Source of the DNA: JAWXBK01 sp040878185
Lineage (GTDB): Bacteria > Pseudomonadota > Alphaproteobacteria > Dongiales > Dongiaceae
Assembly (NCBI GenBank): GCA_040878185.1
Contig: JBBDMS010000028.1
Span: forward strand, 54,547-118,546
DNA: 64,000 nt
Direction: 5' to 3'
Numbering within the stretch: the first letter of the stretch is position 1; each line of letters begins with the position of its first letter. Positions 52,960 to 61,088 of the stretch are shown here, piece after piece. A program made the position numbers and the translations under genes. The notes under the pieces are model-generated. The model did not search any database. It saw nothing but the letters and a program-made list of their open reading frames with translations, and had not been told where the DNA came from.

Positions 52960-53631
52960 ATGCGACGAATCGGCCGGTGGATTCTGCGCCTGACGGCGCT
53001 CTTTGTCGGCGTCTCGGTCGTGATGACGGCCGTCTACCAGACGTTGCCGGTCCCGGTTACCTGGCTGATGCTGCTGCGCGTCGTCCAGGGCAACAGTATT
53101 CACAAGGACTGGGAACCGATCGCCGGCATCTCGCCGCTGCTGGTTCAGGCGGTTATCGCCGCCGAGGATACGCGCTTCTGCGATCATTCCGGCTTCGACT
53201 GGGTCGAGATCCGCAAGGCGGTCGACGAATGGCGGCGTGGCGACGAATTGCGCGGCGCCAGCACGATCTCGAACCAGGTGGCGCGCAATGTCTTCCTGTG
53301 GCCCTCGCGCGATTTCTTCCGCAAGGGGCTCGAAGCCTGGTTCACCATGCTGATCGAGGCGCTGTGGGACAAGGAACGCATCGTCGAGGTCTATCTCAAC
53401 GTCGCCGAATGGGGGCCCGGCATCTACGGCGCCGAAGCGGCAGCGCAGCATCATTTCGGCAAGCCGGCATCCGAGCTGAGCAAACGCGAGGCGTCGCTGC
53501 TGGCGGCGGTGCTGCCGAGCCCGCTGCGCTGGTCGCCGGCGCAGCCCGGCGAATATACGGCGAACTATGCCGCGCGAATCCGGACCCGCATGGACCAGCT
53601 CGGACTGCCCGAGCCGCTCCCCTGCGGCTGA
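52960..53631 (+). CDS. mtgA: Monofunctional peptidoglycan glycosyltransferase
   Basis: The 223-residue GT51 enzyme has one N-terminal membrane anchor (about residues 8-28) and the glycosyltransferase motifs AAEDTRFCDHSGFDW with the catalytic Glu, GASTISNQVARNVFLWPSR and VYLNVAEWGPGIYGAEAAAQ. There is no transpeptidase domain. It polymerises lipid II into glycan strands in the periplasm alongside the class A PBP encoded at 29.7 kb. Confidence 0.95.
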   Translation: MRRIGRWILRLTALFVGVSVVMTAVYQTLPVPVTWLMLLRVVQGNSIHKDWEPIAGISPLLVQAVIAAEDTRFCDHSGFDWVEIRKAVDEWRRGDELRGASTISNQVARNVFLWPSRDFFRKGLEAWFTMLIEALWDKERIVEVYLNVAEWGPGIYGAEAAAQHHFGKPASELSKREASLLAAVLPSPLRWSPAQPGEYTANYAARIRTRMDQLGLPEPLPCG

Positions 53632-53668
53632 ACAGAGCCGCTTTCGCCGCCTTCGCTTCGACCGGGGC

Positions 53669-53692
53669 CGACATTACCAATCGTTAATGTCG
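53669..53692. promoter_or_regulatory. Palindrome upstream of degP
   Basis: CGACATTA at 53669-53676 and TAATGTCG at 53685-53692 form perfect 8-base arms with an 8-base spacer, between mtgA and the degP-like gene. No T-run follows, so it looks more like a binding site than a terminator. The binding factor is unknown. Confidence 0.5.
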
Positions 53693-53766
53693 CGGTCACT
53701 CGTCTGTAAGCCGGCAGTACCTACCTTGCCTCTATCGGTTCCCCCTCAGGGCAAGGAGATTGCCAT

Positions 53767-55236
53767 ATGTCTTTCATTCAACGTCGTCCGATGGCGGCCG
53801 GGCGCGCATTCGACATCCGCAAGGCGGGTGTGGTTGCGCTCATTGCCGGTTCGCTGATCGCCTGGACGGCGGCACCGGCCGCAGCAGCGTCGGCGCCGGA
53901 TAGCTTTTCAGATCTCGCCAAGAAAGTGACGCCTGCCGTCGTCAACATTCAGACGACGCAGACTCAAAGCATGGCCGAGGACCAGCCCGGCACGCCCGAT
54001 ATGCCGTTCCCGCCGGGCTCGCCGTTCGAAGAATTCTTCAAGCATTTCGGTCCGTTCGGCGGCGAAGGCGCGCCGGAAGGCCCGATGAATGCACTCGGCT
54101 CCGGCTTTGTCATCGACGACAGCGGCCATGTCGTCACCAACAATCACGTCGTGCAGGATGCCGACGAGATCCAGGTGAAGTTTGCCGACGGGCGCGAGTT
54201 CGATGCCGTTCTGCTTGGCAGCGATCCCGAGACCGATCTGGCGTTGCTCAAGATCGAGAGCGACGAGACCCTGCCCTATGTCGAATGGGGCAACTCGGAT
54301 GAACTCGAAGTCGGCGACTGGGTGATGGCCGTCGGCAATCCCTTCGGTCTCGGCGGCACCGTGACGGCCGGTATCGTGTCGGCGCGCGGTCGCGACATCC
54401 GCTCGGGTCCGTATGACGACTTCATCCAGACCGACGCCGCGATCAATCGTGGCAACTCGGGTGGTCCGATGTTCGATCTGTCGGGCAACGTGGTCGGCAT
54501 CAACACCGCGATCTATTCGCCCTCGGGCGGCAGTGTCGGTATCGGCTTTGCGATTCCCTCGACGCTGGCACAGAACGTCGTCGCCCAGCTGATGGAAGAC
54601 GGCAATGTCGAACGCGGCTGGCTCGGTGTCCGGATTCAGCCGGTATCGCCGGAGATTGCCGATGCACTCGGCCTCGATGACGACAGCGGTGCGCTGGTTG
54701 CGGGCCTGCTGCCGGATAGCCCGGCCACCGGAACGCTCCGCCAGGGCGACGTCATCGTCGGCTTCGACGGTGCGCCGGTTGCCGAGATCCGCGACCTGAC
54801 GCGGTCGGTCGCGGCGGTTCCCGCCGGCAAGACCGTCAATGTCGAGATCTGGCGCGACGGTGCGCGTGAGACCGTTGCGGTCGAGATCGGTGCGCGTCCG
54901 GGCCAGCAGATGGCGGCGGTCGAGCAGGGCGAGAACAGCGCTACCACAACGCCGGAGCTTGGTCTCAGCGTTGCGCCGCTCGATGAGCGGATGCGCGAGC
55001 AGCTCGCGCTGTCGGCGCAGGATGTCGGTGTCGTCGTCGTGCAGGTCGATCCGTCCGGCAAGGGCGCCGAACACGGCATTGCACGCGGCGACGTGATCCG
55101 TGCGGTGAATGGCGAGGCGGTTGCAAATCCGAGCGAGCTCACCGCGGCGATCGAGAAAGTCGATGCGGATTCAGTGTTGCTGCTGATCACGCGCGATGGC
55201 GACGATATCTATGTCGGTATCGATCTGAAGGCCTGA
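53767..55236 (+). CDS. DegP/HtrA (Do) family periplasmic serine protease
   Basis: The 489-residue protein has a signal peptide (cleavage near residue 41, AAA-ASAPDS) and a trypsin-like domain with a complete triad, His127 in TNNHVVQ, Asp157 in PETDLAL and Ser231 in RGNSGGP. Two PDZ domains (about residues 280-370 and 390-489) follow. It degrades and chaperones misfolded envelope proteins. An AAGGAG site precedes the ATG. A palindrome upstream and a terminator downstream frame it as a single-gene unit. Confidence 0.93.
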   Translation: MSFIQRRPMAAGRAFDIRKAGVVALIAGSLIAWTAAPAAAASAPDSFSDLAKKVTPAVVNIQTTQTQSMAEDQPGTPDMPFPPGSPFEEFFKHFGPFGGEGAPEGPMNALGSGFVIDDSGHVVTNNHVVQDADEIQVKFADGREFDAVLLGSDPETDLALLKIESDETLPYVEWGNSDELEVGDWVMAVGNPFGLGGTVTAGIVSARGRDIRSGPYDDFIQTDAAINRGNSGGPMFDLSGNVVGINTAIYSPSGGSVGIGFAIPSTLAQNVVAQLMEDGNVERGWLGVRIQPVSPEIADALGLDDDSGALVAGLLPDSPATGTLRQGDVIVGFDGAPVAEIRDLTRSVAAVPAGKTVNVEIWRDGARETVAVEIGARPGQQMAAVEQGENSATTTPELGLSVAPLDERMREQLALSAQDVGVVVVQVDPSGKGAEHGIARGDVIRAVNGEAVANPSELTAAIEKVDADSVLLLITRDGDDIYVGIDLKA

Positions 55237-55298
55237 TCACTTCCCCCGGATCAGACCTGCCGCCGGTAACGCCTCCCGCGCGACCGGCGGACAAGAAG

Positions 55299-55339
55299 CC
55301 GGCCCATCCCCGCCCCCGGGAATGGGCCGGTTTTCTTTT
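55299..55339 (+). terminator. Rho-independent terminator after degP
   Basis: A perfect 9-base stem, CCGGCCCAT at 55299-55307 and ATGGGCCGG at 55322-55330, is followed directly by TTTTCTTTT. It lies 62 bases after the degP stop. Confidence 0.88.
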
Positions 55340-55438
55340 GGCAGCAGCGAACACAGGCTTGTGACCGGCGTTATCTTTGAGCATGTGCTCGGGTATGTCT
55401 GAACGCCGAATGGATGCGCCCGGATCGAGGAGGCCGTG

Positions 55439-56230
55439 ATGCCCGGTACGGTGAAGTTCGTGTTGCCCGAGAACAGTCACGTGACCACGGTCGTCAAATT
55501 GATACATCGTGGCCTCAACATCGCATCGGCGATCGACGCGGGCAGCGCCGATGGCGATTTCCTGCTCTTCTTGAAAGCCTGCGGCGCGCTCCCCCATGCT
55601 GCCTGTCTCAATGTCGATGCCAATTCTGTCTACGCGGAATCACTGCGCGAGATCGAGGCCGTGACCGGCACGAAATTCCATATCGGACCGCTGGCGGCGC
55701 ACGAAGGCGACGTCACGATGACGCGCGGCGGTCACATCTATTGGGATTCCATGCGTGCGCCCGAGGAAAGCTACTGGAAGGAAGGCGGGATCGCGCCTCA
55801 TGACGGTAGCGTCGCTCGGGCCGTGACCCTCGACGAACTGGTGCGCGAGGCCGGCATGAAGGGCCCGTTCCTGCTGAAGCTCGACGTGCAAGGCGGCGAG
55901 CTCTCGGTTTTGACGGGCGCGGTACAGACGTTGAAAGAGACAGCGCTGCTGGTCGTCGAAATCAATCGCCCCGATCTGCGGCCGGTCGATCGGTTCATCG
56001 AAGAAGCGGGCTTCGATCTTTTCGACGTGACCGATATCGGACGAAACAGCGCCGGCAATTTTGCCTGGTACTATTGCACCTATCTCGAACGGTCGTTGAT
56101 GGACCGGTTCGGGGCGCCACTCTGGAAGCCGGAGGAGACACCGAAGATTCTCGCACACCAGGAGAAGCACCGCGCCGGGAAGCTGCAGCGGAACGCCCAG
56201 CTCCTCGATCTGATTCGCGGCCGTAAATAG
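55439..56230 (+). CDS. FkbM family methyltransferase
   Basis: The 263-residue SAM-dependent methyltransferase shows IASAIDAGSADGDFLLFLKA for SAM binding and the FkbM block TLDELVREA, then LLKLDVQGGELSVLTGA. FkbM enzymes O-methylate sugars or polyketides. The ATG at 55439 follows GAGGAGG; a GTG three bases earlier is also in frame. It stands alone between the degP terminator and the flavoprotein gene, so no pathway is apparent. Confidence 0.85.
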   Translation: MPGTVKFVLPENSHVTTVVKLIHRGLNIASAIDAGSADGDFLLFLKACGALPHAACLNVDANSVYAESLREIEAVTGTKFHIGPLAAHEGDVTMTRGGHIYWDSMRAPEESYWKEGGIAPHDGSVARAVTLDELVREAGMKGPFLLKLDVQGGELSVLTGAVQTLKETALLVVEINRPDLRPVDRFIEEAGFDLFDVTDIGRNSAGNFAWYYCTYLERSLMDRFGAPLWKPEETPKILAHQEKHRAGKLQRNAQLLDLIRGRK

Positions 56231-56424
56231 GCATAGTCGGGCCTGCGGCCGCCGAGGGCCGTGCGATCCCCCAGAGATGCCAGGCGGGTTTTCGTTCCGG
56301 CCCCTTCCGGTCGTAAACGACACAGAAACCGTCGCCCCTTGCGCGCCGCGCGGACGCCGTGCGAGACCCAATCGCCCGGTCCTGCCGCCCGATCTGCCGC
56401 CCGGCCTGCCGAGGGGAAGCCTGC

Positions 56425-58494
56425 ATGAAGCGCGATCCGCGTTACGATGTACTGTTCGAACCGGTCCGGATCGGGCCCGTCACCGCGAAGAACCGGTTCT
56501 ATCAGGTGCCGCATTGCACCGGCATGGGCAACCGCCTGCCGCAGAACCTGGCCGCGATGCGCCGGGTGAAGGCCGAAGGCGGCTGGGGCGTTATCTGCAC
56601 CGAATATTGTTCGATACATCCGAGCGCGGACGATTCGCCGTTCGCCTATGCCTCGCTGTGGGACGACGACGACGTGCGCCAGCAGGCGCTGATGACCGAA
56701 GCGGTACATGAATATGGCGCGCTCGCCGGTGTCGAGCTCTGGCATGGCGGGCATCACGCGGTGAACCGGGTGAGCCGGCTGCCGATCCTCTCGCCATCGG
56801 GTCTGCCGCTGCACTATGTCCATCCGCAACATTCCAAGGCGATGGATCGCAGCGACATCCGCAATCTGCGCCGCTGGCAGGTCGATGCGACGAAGCGGGC
56901 GCTCAAGGCCGGGTTCGACATCGTCTATGTCTATGCCGGGCACGGTTATCTGCCGATGCAATTCGTCAGCCGCCAGTTCAACCAGCGCGGCGACGAATAT
57001 GGCGGCGCAATCGAAAATCGCGTGCGCCTGCTGCGTGAGATGATCGAGGAAACCAAAGAGGCGGCCGCGGGCAAGGCGGCGGTCGCGGTGCGCTTCTCGG
57101 TCGAGGAGCTGATCGGCCCCGAAGGCATCACCCATGACGGCGAAGGGCGCGCCGTGGTCGAGCTTCTGGCCGAACTGCCCGATCTCTGGGACGTCAACAT
57201 CTCCTATGTCGAGAACGACAGCTGGAGCTCGCGTTTCTCCGACGAAGGTTTCCAGGAACAGTTCGTCAAATTCGTGAAGCAGGTGACGACGAAGCCGGTC
57301 GTCGGCGTCGGCCGCTTCACCTCGCCCGATGCGATGGTGAAGCAGGTGACATCCGGCGTGCTCGATCTGATCGGCGCCGCACGGCCGTCGATTGCCGATC
57401 CGTTCATCCCGAAGAAGATCGAGGAAGGGCGCGAAGACGAGATCCGCGAATGCATCGGCTGCAACATCTGCCGCGCCAGCAACAATGAAGGCGCGCCGAT
57501 CCGCTGCACGCAGAACCCGACCATGGGCGAGGAATGGCGGCGCGGGTGGCATCCCGAACGCATGCAGGCCAAACGCAACGACGATGCGGTGCTGGTCGTC
57601 GGTGCGGGTCCTGCCGGTCTCGAATGTGCGCTCGCACTTGGAAGGCGCGGCCATCGCGTGCTGCTGGCCGATCGCGCGCGTGCGCTGGGCGGCCGGCTCA
57701 ATCGCGAATCCGTGCTGCCGGGTCTCGCGACCTATGGCCGCGTGCGCGACTGGCGCACGGGTCGCATCGCGACCATGCCGAATGTCGAGACCTATCCCGA
57801 AAGCGATCTCTCGGCCGAAGACGTGCTCGGCTTCGACGTGCCGCATGTCGCGATCGCGACCGGCGCACGCTGGCGGCGCGACGGCGTCGGCCATGCGACG
57901 CATCATCCGGTGCCGGGTTGCGAGCGCCCCGACATTCTTACACCGGACGACATCATGGACGGGATCCTGCCGCCGGGCGGTCGCGGCAGCGCGGTCACGA
58001 TCTATGACGATGATCAGTATTACATGGGCGGCGTGCTGGCCGAGAAGCTGGCGTGCGCCGGCTTCACGGTCACGATGGCGACGCCGGGCATGGAAATCTC
58101 CGCCTGGTGCCGCATGACCGACGAACAGTTCCGCGTCCATCAGCGGCTCGATTCCCTCGGCGTCCGCTTCGTGCTCAATCGCCGGCTGGTCGCGATCGGC
58201 GCCGATCATCTGCGCCTCGCCTGCACCTATACCGGCAAGGAAGAAGAACTGGCGGCGCCGTCGCTCCTGCTGGTGACGGCGCGCACGCCGGACATGACGC
58301 TGTTCGACCGTTTGTCTTCGGATCCGGACGCGCTGAAGGGTGCCGGAATCCGCACACTCGCGCGCATCGGAGACTGCCTGGTGCCCGGTGCGGTCGTGCA
58401 TGCGGTCTATAGCGGGCACAAATTCGCGCGCGAATTCGGTGAGACGATCGACAACGATGCGCCCTATCGCCGCGAACGAATTTTCCTCGCCTGA
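56425..58494 (+). CDS. TMADH/StcD-like Fe-S flavoprotein demethylase
   Basis: The 689-residue protein is collinear with trimethylamine dehydrogenase. It has a TIM-barrel FMN domain with Cys31 in YQVPHCTGMG (the covalent 6-S-cysteinyl-FMN site), Tyr61 in TEYCSI and VYVYAGHGYLP; a 4Fe-4S site C343, C346, C349, C361; and an ADP-binding domain with VVGAGPAGLECAL. The substrate pocket differs: the TMADH Trp355 position is Asn353 and the Trp264 loop is rewritten. It therefore probably demethylates another N-methyl compound, as the N-methylproline demethylase StcD does, passing electrons to ETF. The MttB-like gene follows after 23 bases. Confidence 0.83.
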   Translation: MKRDPRYDVLFEPVRIGPVTAKNRFYQVPHCTGMGNRLPQNLAAMRRVKAEGGWGVICTEYCSIHPSADDSPFAYASLWDDDDVRQQALMTEAVHEYGALAGVELWHGGHHAVNRVSRLPILSPSGLPLHYVHPQHSKAMDRSDIRNLRRWQVDATKRALKAGFDIVYVYAGHGYLPMQFVSRQFNQRGDEYGGAIENRVRLLREMIEETKEAAAGKAAVAVRFSVEELIGPEGITHDGEGRAVVELLAELPDLWDVNISYVENDSWSSRFSDEGFQEQFVKFVKQVTTKPVVGVGRFTSPDAMVKQVTSGVLDLIGAARPSIADPFIPKKIEEGREDEIRECIGCNICRASNNEGAPIRCTQNPTMGEEWRRGWHPERMQAKRNDDAVLVVGAGPAGLECALALGRRGHRVLLADRARALGGRLNRESVLPGLATYGRVRDWRTGRIATMPNVETYPESDLSAEDVLGFDVPHVAIATGARWRRDGVGHATHHPVPGCERPDILTPDDIMDGILPPGGRGSAVTIYDDDQYYMGGVLAEKLACAGFTVTMATPGMEISAWCRMTDEQFRVHQRLDSLGVRFVLNRRLVAIGADHLRLACTYTGKEEELAAPSLLLVTARTPDMTLFDRLSSDPDALKGAGIRTLARIGDCLVPGAVVHAVYSGHKFAREFGETIDNDAPYRRERIFLA

Positions 58495-58517
58495 ACCGAT
58501 TTGAAACGGGAGCCGGC

Positions 58518-60107
58518 ATGAGCATCGAGACGGGACAGAGTGGCGAGGGCGCACATTCGCAGGGTGGCCGCACCAGCCGCGGCCGCGACCGGCGCGCGCG
58601 CGGCGGCGGGCGCGAGGGCGGGGCCAGCATCCGCCAGCTTCCCTTCAAGCGGCTGCGCAATCCCTACAAGCCGATCGAGATCCTGAACGAGGAACAGCTC
58701 GATCGTATTCACGATGCGTCGATGCGGCTCCTTGAAAGCGTCGGGATGGAAGTGCTGCATCCCGAAAGTCTCGACAATCTCGCGCGCGCCGGTGCCAGCG
58801 TCGATCGCGAAACCGGGCGTGTGCGCATCGGCCGCGACATGGTGATGGAGCTGGTCGCGAAGGCGCCGTCGGAATTCACGATCCGCGCGCGCAATCCCGC
58901 GCATGACGTGACGATCGGCGGTAATCATCTCGTCTTCACGTCGGTCGGCGGGCCGGCCTATTTCAACGATATCGAACGCGGCAAGCGGCCGGGCAATTTC
59001 CCCGACATGTGCGATTTCATCCGCATCGTGCAGTCGTTGAATGTCGTGCACCAGGAAGGTGGCAGCCCGGGCGAACCGGTCGAACTGCCGGCCGCCTCGC
59101 GCCATCTCGATTACTACCATGCGGCGCTCACTTTGACCGACAAGACCTGGCAATGCTGGGGCCTGTTCGGCTACCGGGTGCGCGATGCGGTCGACATGCT
59201 GTGCATCGCGCTGGACACCACAAAGGACGATCTGCTGGTCAATCCCGCCGGCATCACCGTCATCAACTCGAACTCGCCGCTGCGGCTCGACGTTCCGATG
59301 GGCGAGGGCCTGACCGAGCTTGCGCGGCACGGCCAGGCGGTCGCGGTGACGCCGTTCACCTTGGCCGGCGCGATGAGCCCGGTCTCGCTCGCCGGTGCGC
59401 TCGCACTTCAGAATGCCGAGGCGCTCTTCATGGTCGCGCTGACGCAGATCGTGCGGCCGGGCACGCCGGTCATCTACGGCGCCTTTACCTCGAACGTGGA
59501 TATGAAATCCGGGGCACCCGCCTTCGGCACGCCGGAATACGCGAAGGCCGCGATCATCTCGGGCCAGCTCGCGCGGCGCTACAAGCTGCCGCTGCGCTCA
59601 AGCAATGTGAATGCGTCGAACGTCGTCGACGTTCAAGCGGCCTATGAGAGCGAGATGGCGCTCTGGTCGTCGATCATGGGCGGCGCCAACTACATCGTGC
59701 ATGCGGCCGGCTGGCTTGAGGGCGGGCTGACGGCGTCGTTCGAGAAGCTGATCGTCGATGCCGAGATGCTGCAGATGATGCGCGAGTTTCTCGAACCGCC
59801 GGTGATCGACGAAGCCGAGCTCGGTATCGAGGCAATTCGCGAGGTCGGGCCGGGCGGCCATTTCTTTGGCGTCGGTCATACGCTCGAACGCTATGAGCAC
59901 GCTTTCTATGCGCCGATCCTCTCCGACTGGCGCAATTTTGAAAGCTGGCGCGAGGCGGGTTCGGAGAACGGCACCCAGCGCGCCCACAAGATCTGGAAGC
60001 AGTTGCTCAAGGATTATGAGGAACCGCCGATGGATCAGGGCCGTCGCGAGGCGCTCGACGAGTATCTCGTGAAGCGGACGGCCGAGATCGCAGCGGGGAA
60101 GCTTTAG
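58518..60107 (+). CDS. Non-pyrrolysine MttB-family methyltransferase
   Basis: The 529-residue protein belongs to the MttB superfamily (trimethylamine/betaine:corrinoid methyltransferases). It shows RIHDASMRLLESVGMEVLHP, FTSVGGPAYFNDIERG, AVTPFTLAGAMSPVSLAGAL and HAAGWLEGGLTASFEKLIVD. The frame has no in-frame TAG, so it is a non-Pyl homologue like MtgB or MtcB, which demethylate glycine betaine or other quaternary amines. An Arg/Gly-rich 45-residue N-terminal tail precedes the barrel. No corrinoid protein gene is in the window. It is co-oriented with the flavoprotein gene. Confidence 0.86.
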   Translation: MSIETGQSGEGAHSQGGRTSRGRDRRARGGGREGGASIRQLPFKRLRNPYKPIEILNEEQLDRIHDASMRLLESVGMEVLHPESLDNLARAGASVDRETGRVRIGRDMVMELVAKAPSEFTIRARNPAHDVTIGGNHLVFTSVGGPAYFNDIERGKRPGNFPDMCDFIRIVQSLNVVHQEGGSPGEPVELPAASRHLDYYHAALTLTDKTWQCWGLFGYRVRDAVDMLCIALDTTKDDLLVNPAGITVINSNSPLRLDVPMGEGLTELARHGQAVAVTPFTLAGAMSPVSLAGALALQNAEALFMVALTQIVRPGTPVIYGAFTSNVDMKSGAPAFGTPEYAKAAIISGQLARRYKLPLRSSNVNASNVVDVQAAYESEMALWSSIMGGANYIVHAAGWLEGGLTASFEKLIVDAEMLQMMREFLEPPVIDEAELGIEAIREVGPGGHFFGVGHTLERYEHAFYAPILSDWRNFESWREAGSENGTQRAHKIWKQLLKDYEEPPMDQGRREALDEYLVKRTAEIAAGKL

Positions 60108-60946
60108 GCGGCGGGATCGAGCCAGAAGGGTTGCGGCGCGCCGGACAGGACCACCGCCGGCTTGTTCTCCTCGATCGCGGCAATCTGCACCGCCAACGCA
60201 TCGCCTCTGCGCAGCGCATCCGCATCGAGTGCGTGACGCTCGGCCGGCGCATCGCGCCAGCGATCCCAAAGCGAAGTTTCCTGCTTGTGCAGTGCGAGGT
60301 AGTCGCGCGCAATGTTGACGTAGAGAAACCACGCACCCGCCGCTGTGCCGTGTCCGAATTTTTCCGCGGCGATCTTGCCTTGTCGGTATTGCCGCCAGGC
60401 GGCGGCCGCAGTGAAGAACGAGCCCGCCGGCAAATCGGCGGTATCGAAATCGATCGAGAGATGGGCCCGATGTTCGGCATCGAGTTGCGCATCGGCTATC
60501 GCCCAGCGTGCTTCGTCCGCCCGCCAGTATTCGCAGATCCAGTGATCCTCGAGCCGGCCGTTCTCGAAATACGCGGCGAAGCCGCAGCGCACCCGCGCCG
60601 GCGTGTGTTTACAGCGCAGGAAGGCGGTCAGCATCAGCGCATAGTCGCGGCAGGTCGCAACCGAACGCAGCGCCGGCGGGCGCGACTGCCCGATCGGCGT
60701 ATTGTCGTGTGCGAGGATCGCATCGAGCCGTGCCGCGAGCGGCAGCGTGTCGCGCGTCGTGCCCGGGAAATCCGCTTCGGTGAGCCCATAGAGATCGAGC
60801 CAGTCGCCATGGATCAGCAGGCCGCGCACGATGTCGACGAGCGTCGGCACGTCATCGGGAAGTGCGGCAATCCGCGCCGCGTGCGCGCCGGGATCGCTCA
60901 GCACGCCGTGCCGGCGGTAATGCATGATCGCGGCGTCGTTGTTCAT
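60104..60946 (-). CDS. Transglutaminase-like domain protein
   Basis: The 280-residue protein has a transglutaminase/protease-like core with Cys in SVATCRDYALMLTAFL, His in EDHWICEYW and Asp in WAIADAQLD, in the Cys-His-Asp order. There is no signal peptide. Such small bacterial members act as amidases or peptidases; the substrate is unknown. The ATG at 60946 follows GAGGGA; the frame further upstream only reads through the intergenic repeat. It converges on the MttB-like gene with a 4-base overlap. Confidence 0.78.
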   Translation of the reverse strand: MNNDAAIMHYRRHGVLSDPGAHAARIAALPDDVPTLVDIVRGLLIHGDWLDLYGLTEADFPGTTRDTLPLAARLDAILAHDNTPIGQSRPPALRSVATCRDYALMLTAFLRCKHTPARVRCGFAAYFENGRLEDHWICEYWRADEARWAIADAQLDAEHRAHLSIDFDTADLPAGSFFTAAAAWRQYRQGKIAAEKFGHGTAAGAWFLYVNIARDYLALHKQETSLWDRWRDAPAERHALDADALRRGDALAVQIAAIEENKPAVVLSGAPQPFWLDPAA

Positions 60947-60978
60947 GTCCCTCGACAACATCGTATTTCGAGCAACAC

Positions 60979-61055
60979 CCTCATGCTGAGCTGGTCGAAG
61001 CATGAGGATGCTGACGCATCCTGCCGCCTCATCCTTCGACAGGCTCAGGATGAGG
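60979..61055. repeat. Double-hairpin intergenic repeat
   Basis: Two hairpins lie side by side: CCTCATGCT at 60979-60987 with AGCATGAGG at 60999-61007, and CCTCATCCT at 61027-61035 with AGGATGAGG at 61047-61055. The loops contain GAGCTGGTCG and TCGACAGGCTC, which are near-complements of each other. This is the form of a widespread alphaproteobacterial intergenic repeat. It lies between the ligase and transglutaminase genes. Confidence 0.75.
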
Positions 61056-61088
61056 TCTTGAAACCCATAGGGTCGCACCCGGCAACCG

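Noticed and set aside
56231..56424. Riboswitch in the leader of the flavoprotein gene
   Set aside because: The 194-base gap has G+C-rich hairpin potential, but I could not match it to any known glycine, folate, SAM or guanidine aptamer.
58518..60107. Pyrrolysine-containing MttB
   Set aside because: The reading frame has no in-frame TAG, so pyrrolysine is not encoded.
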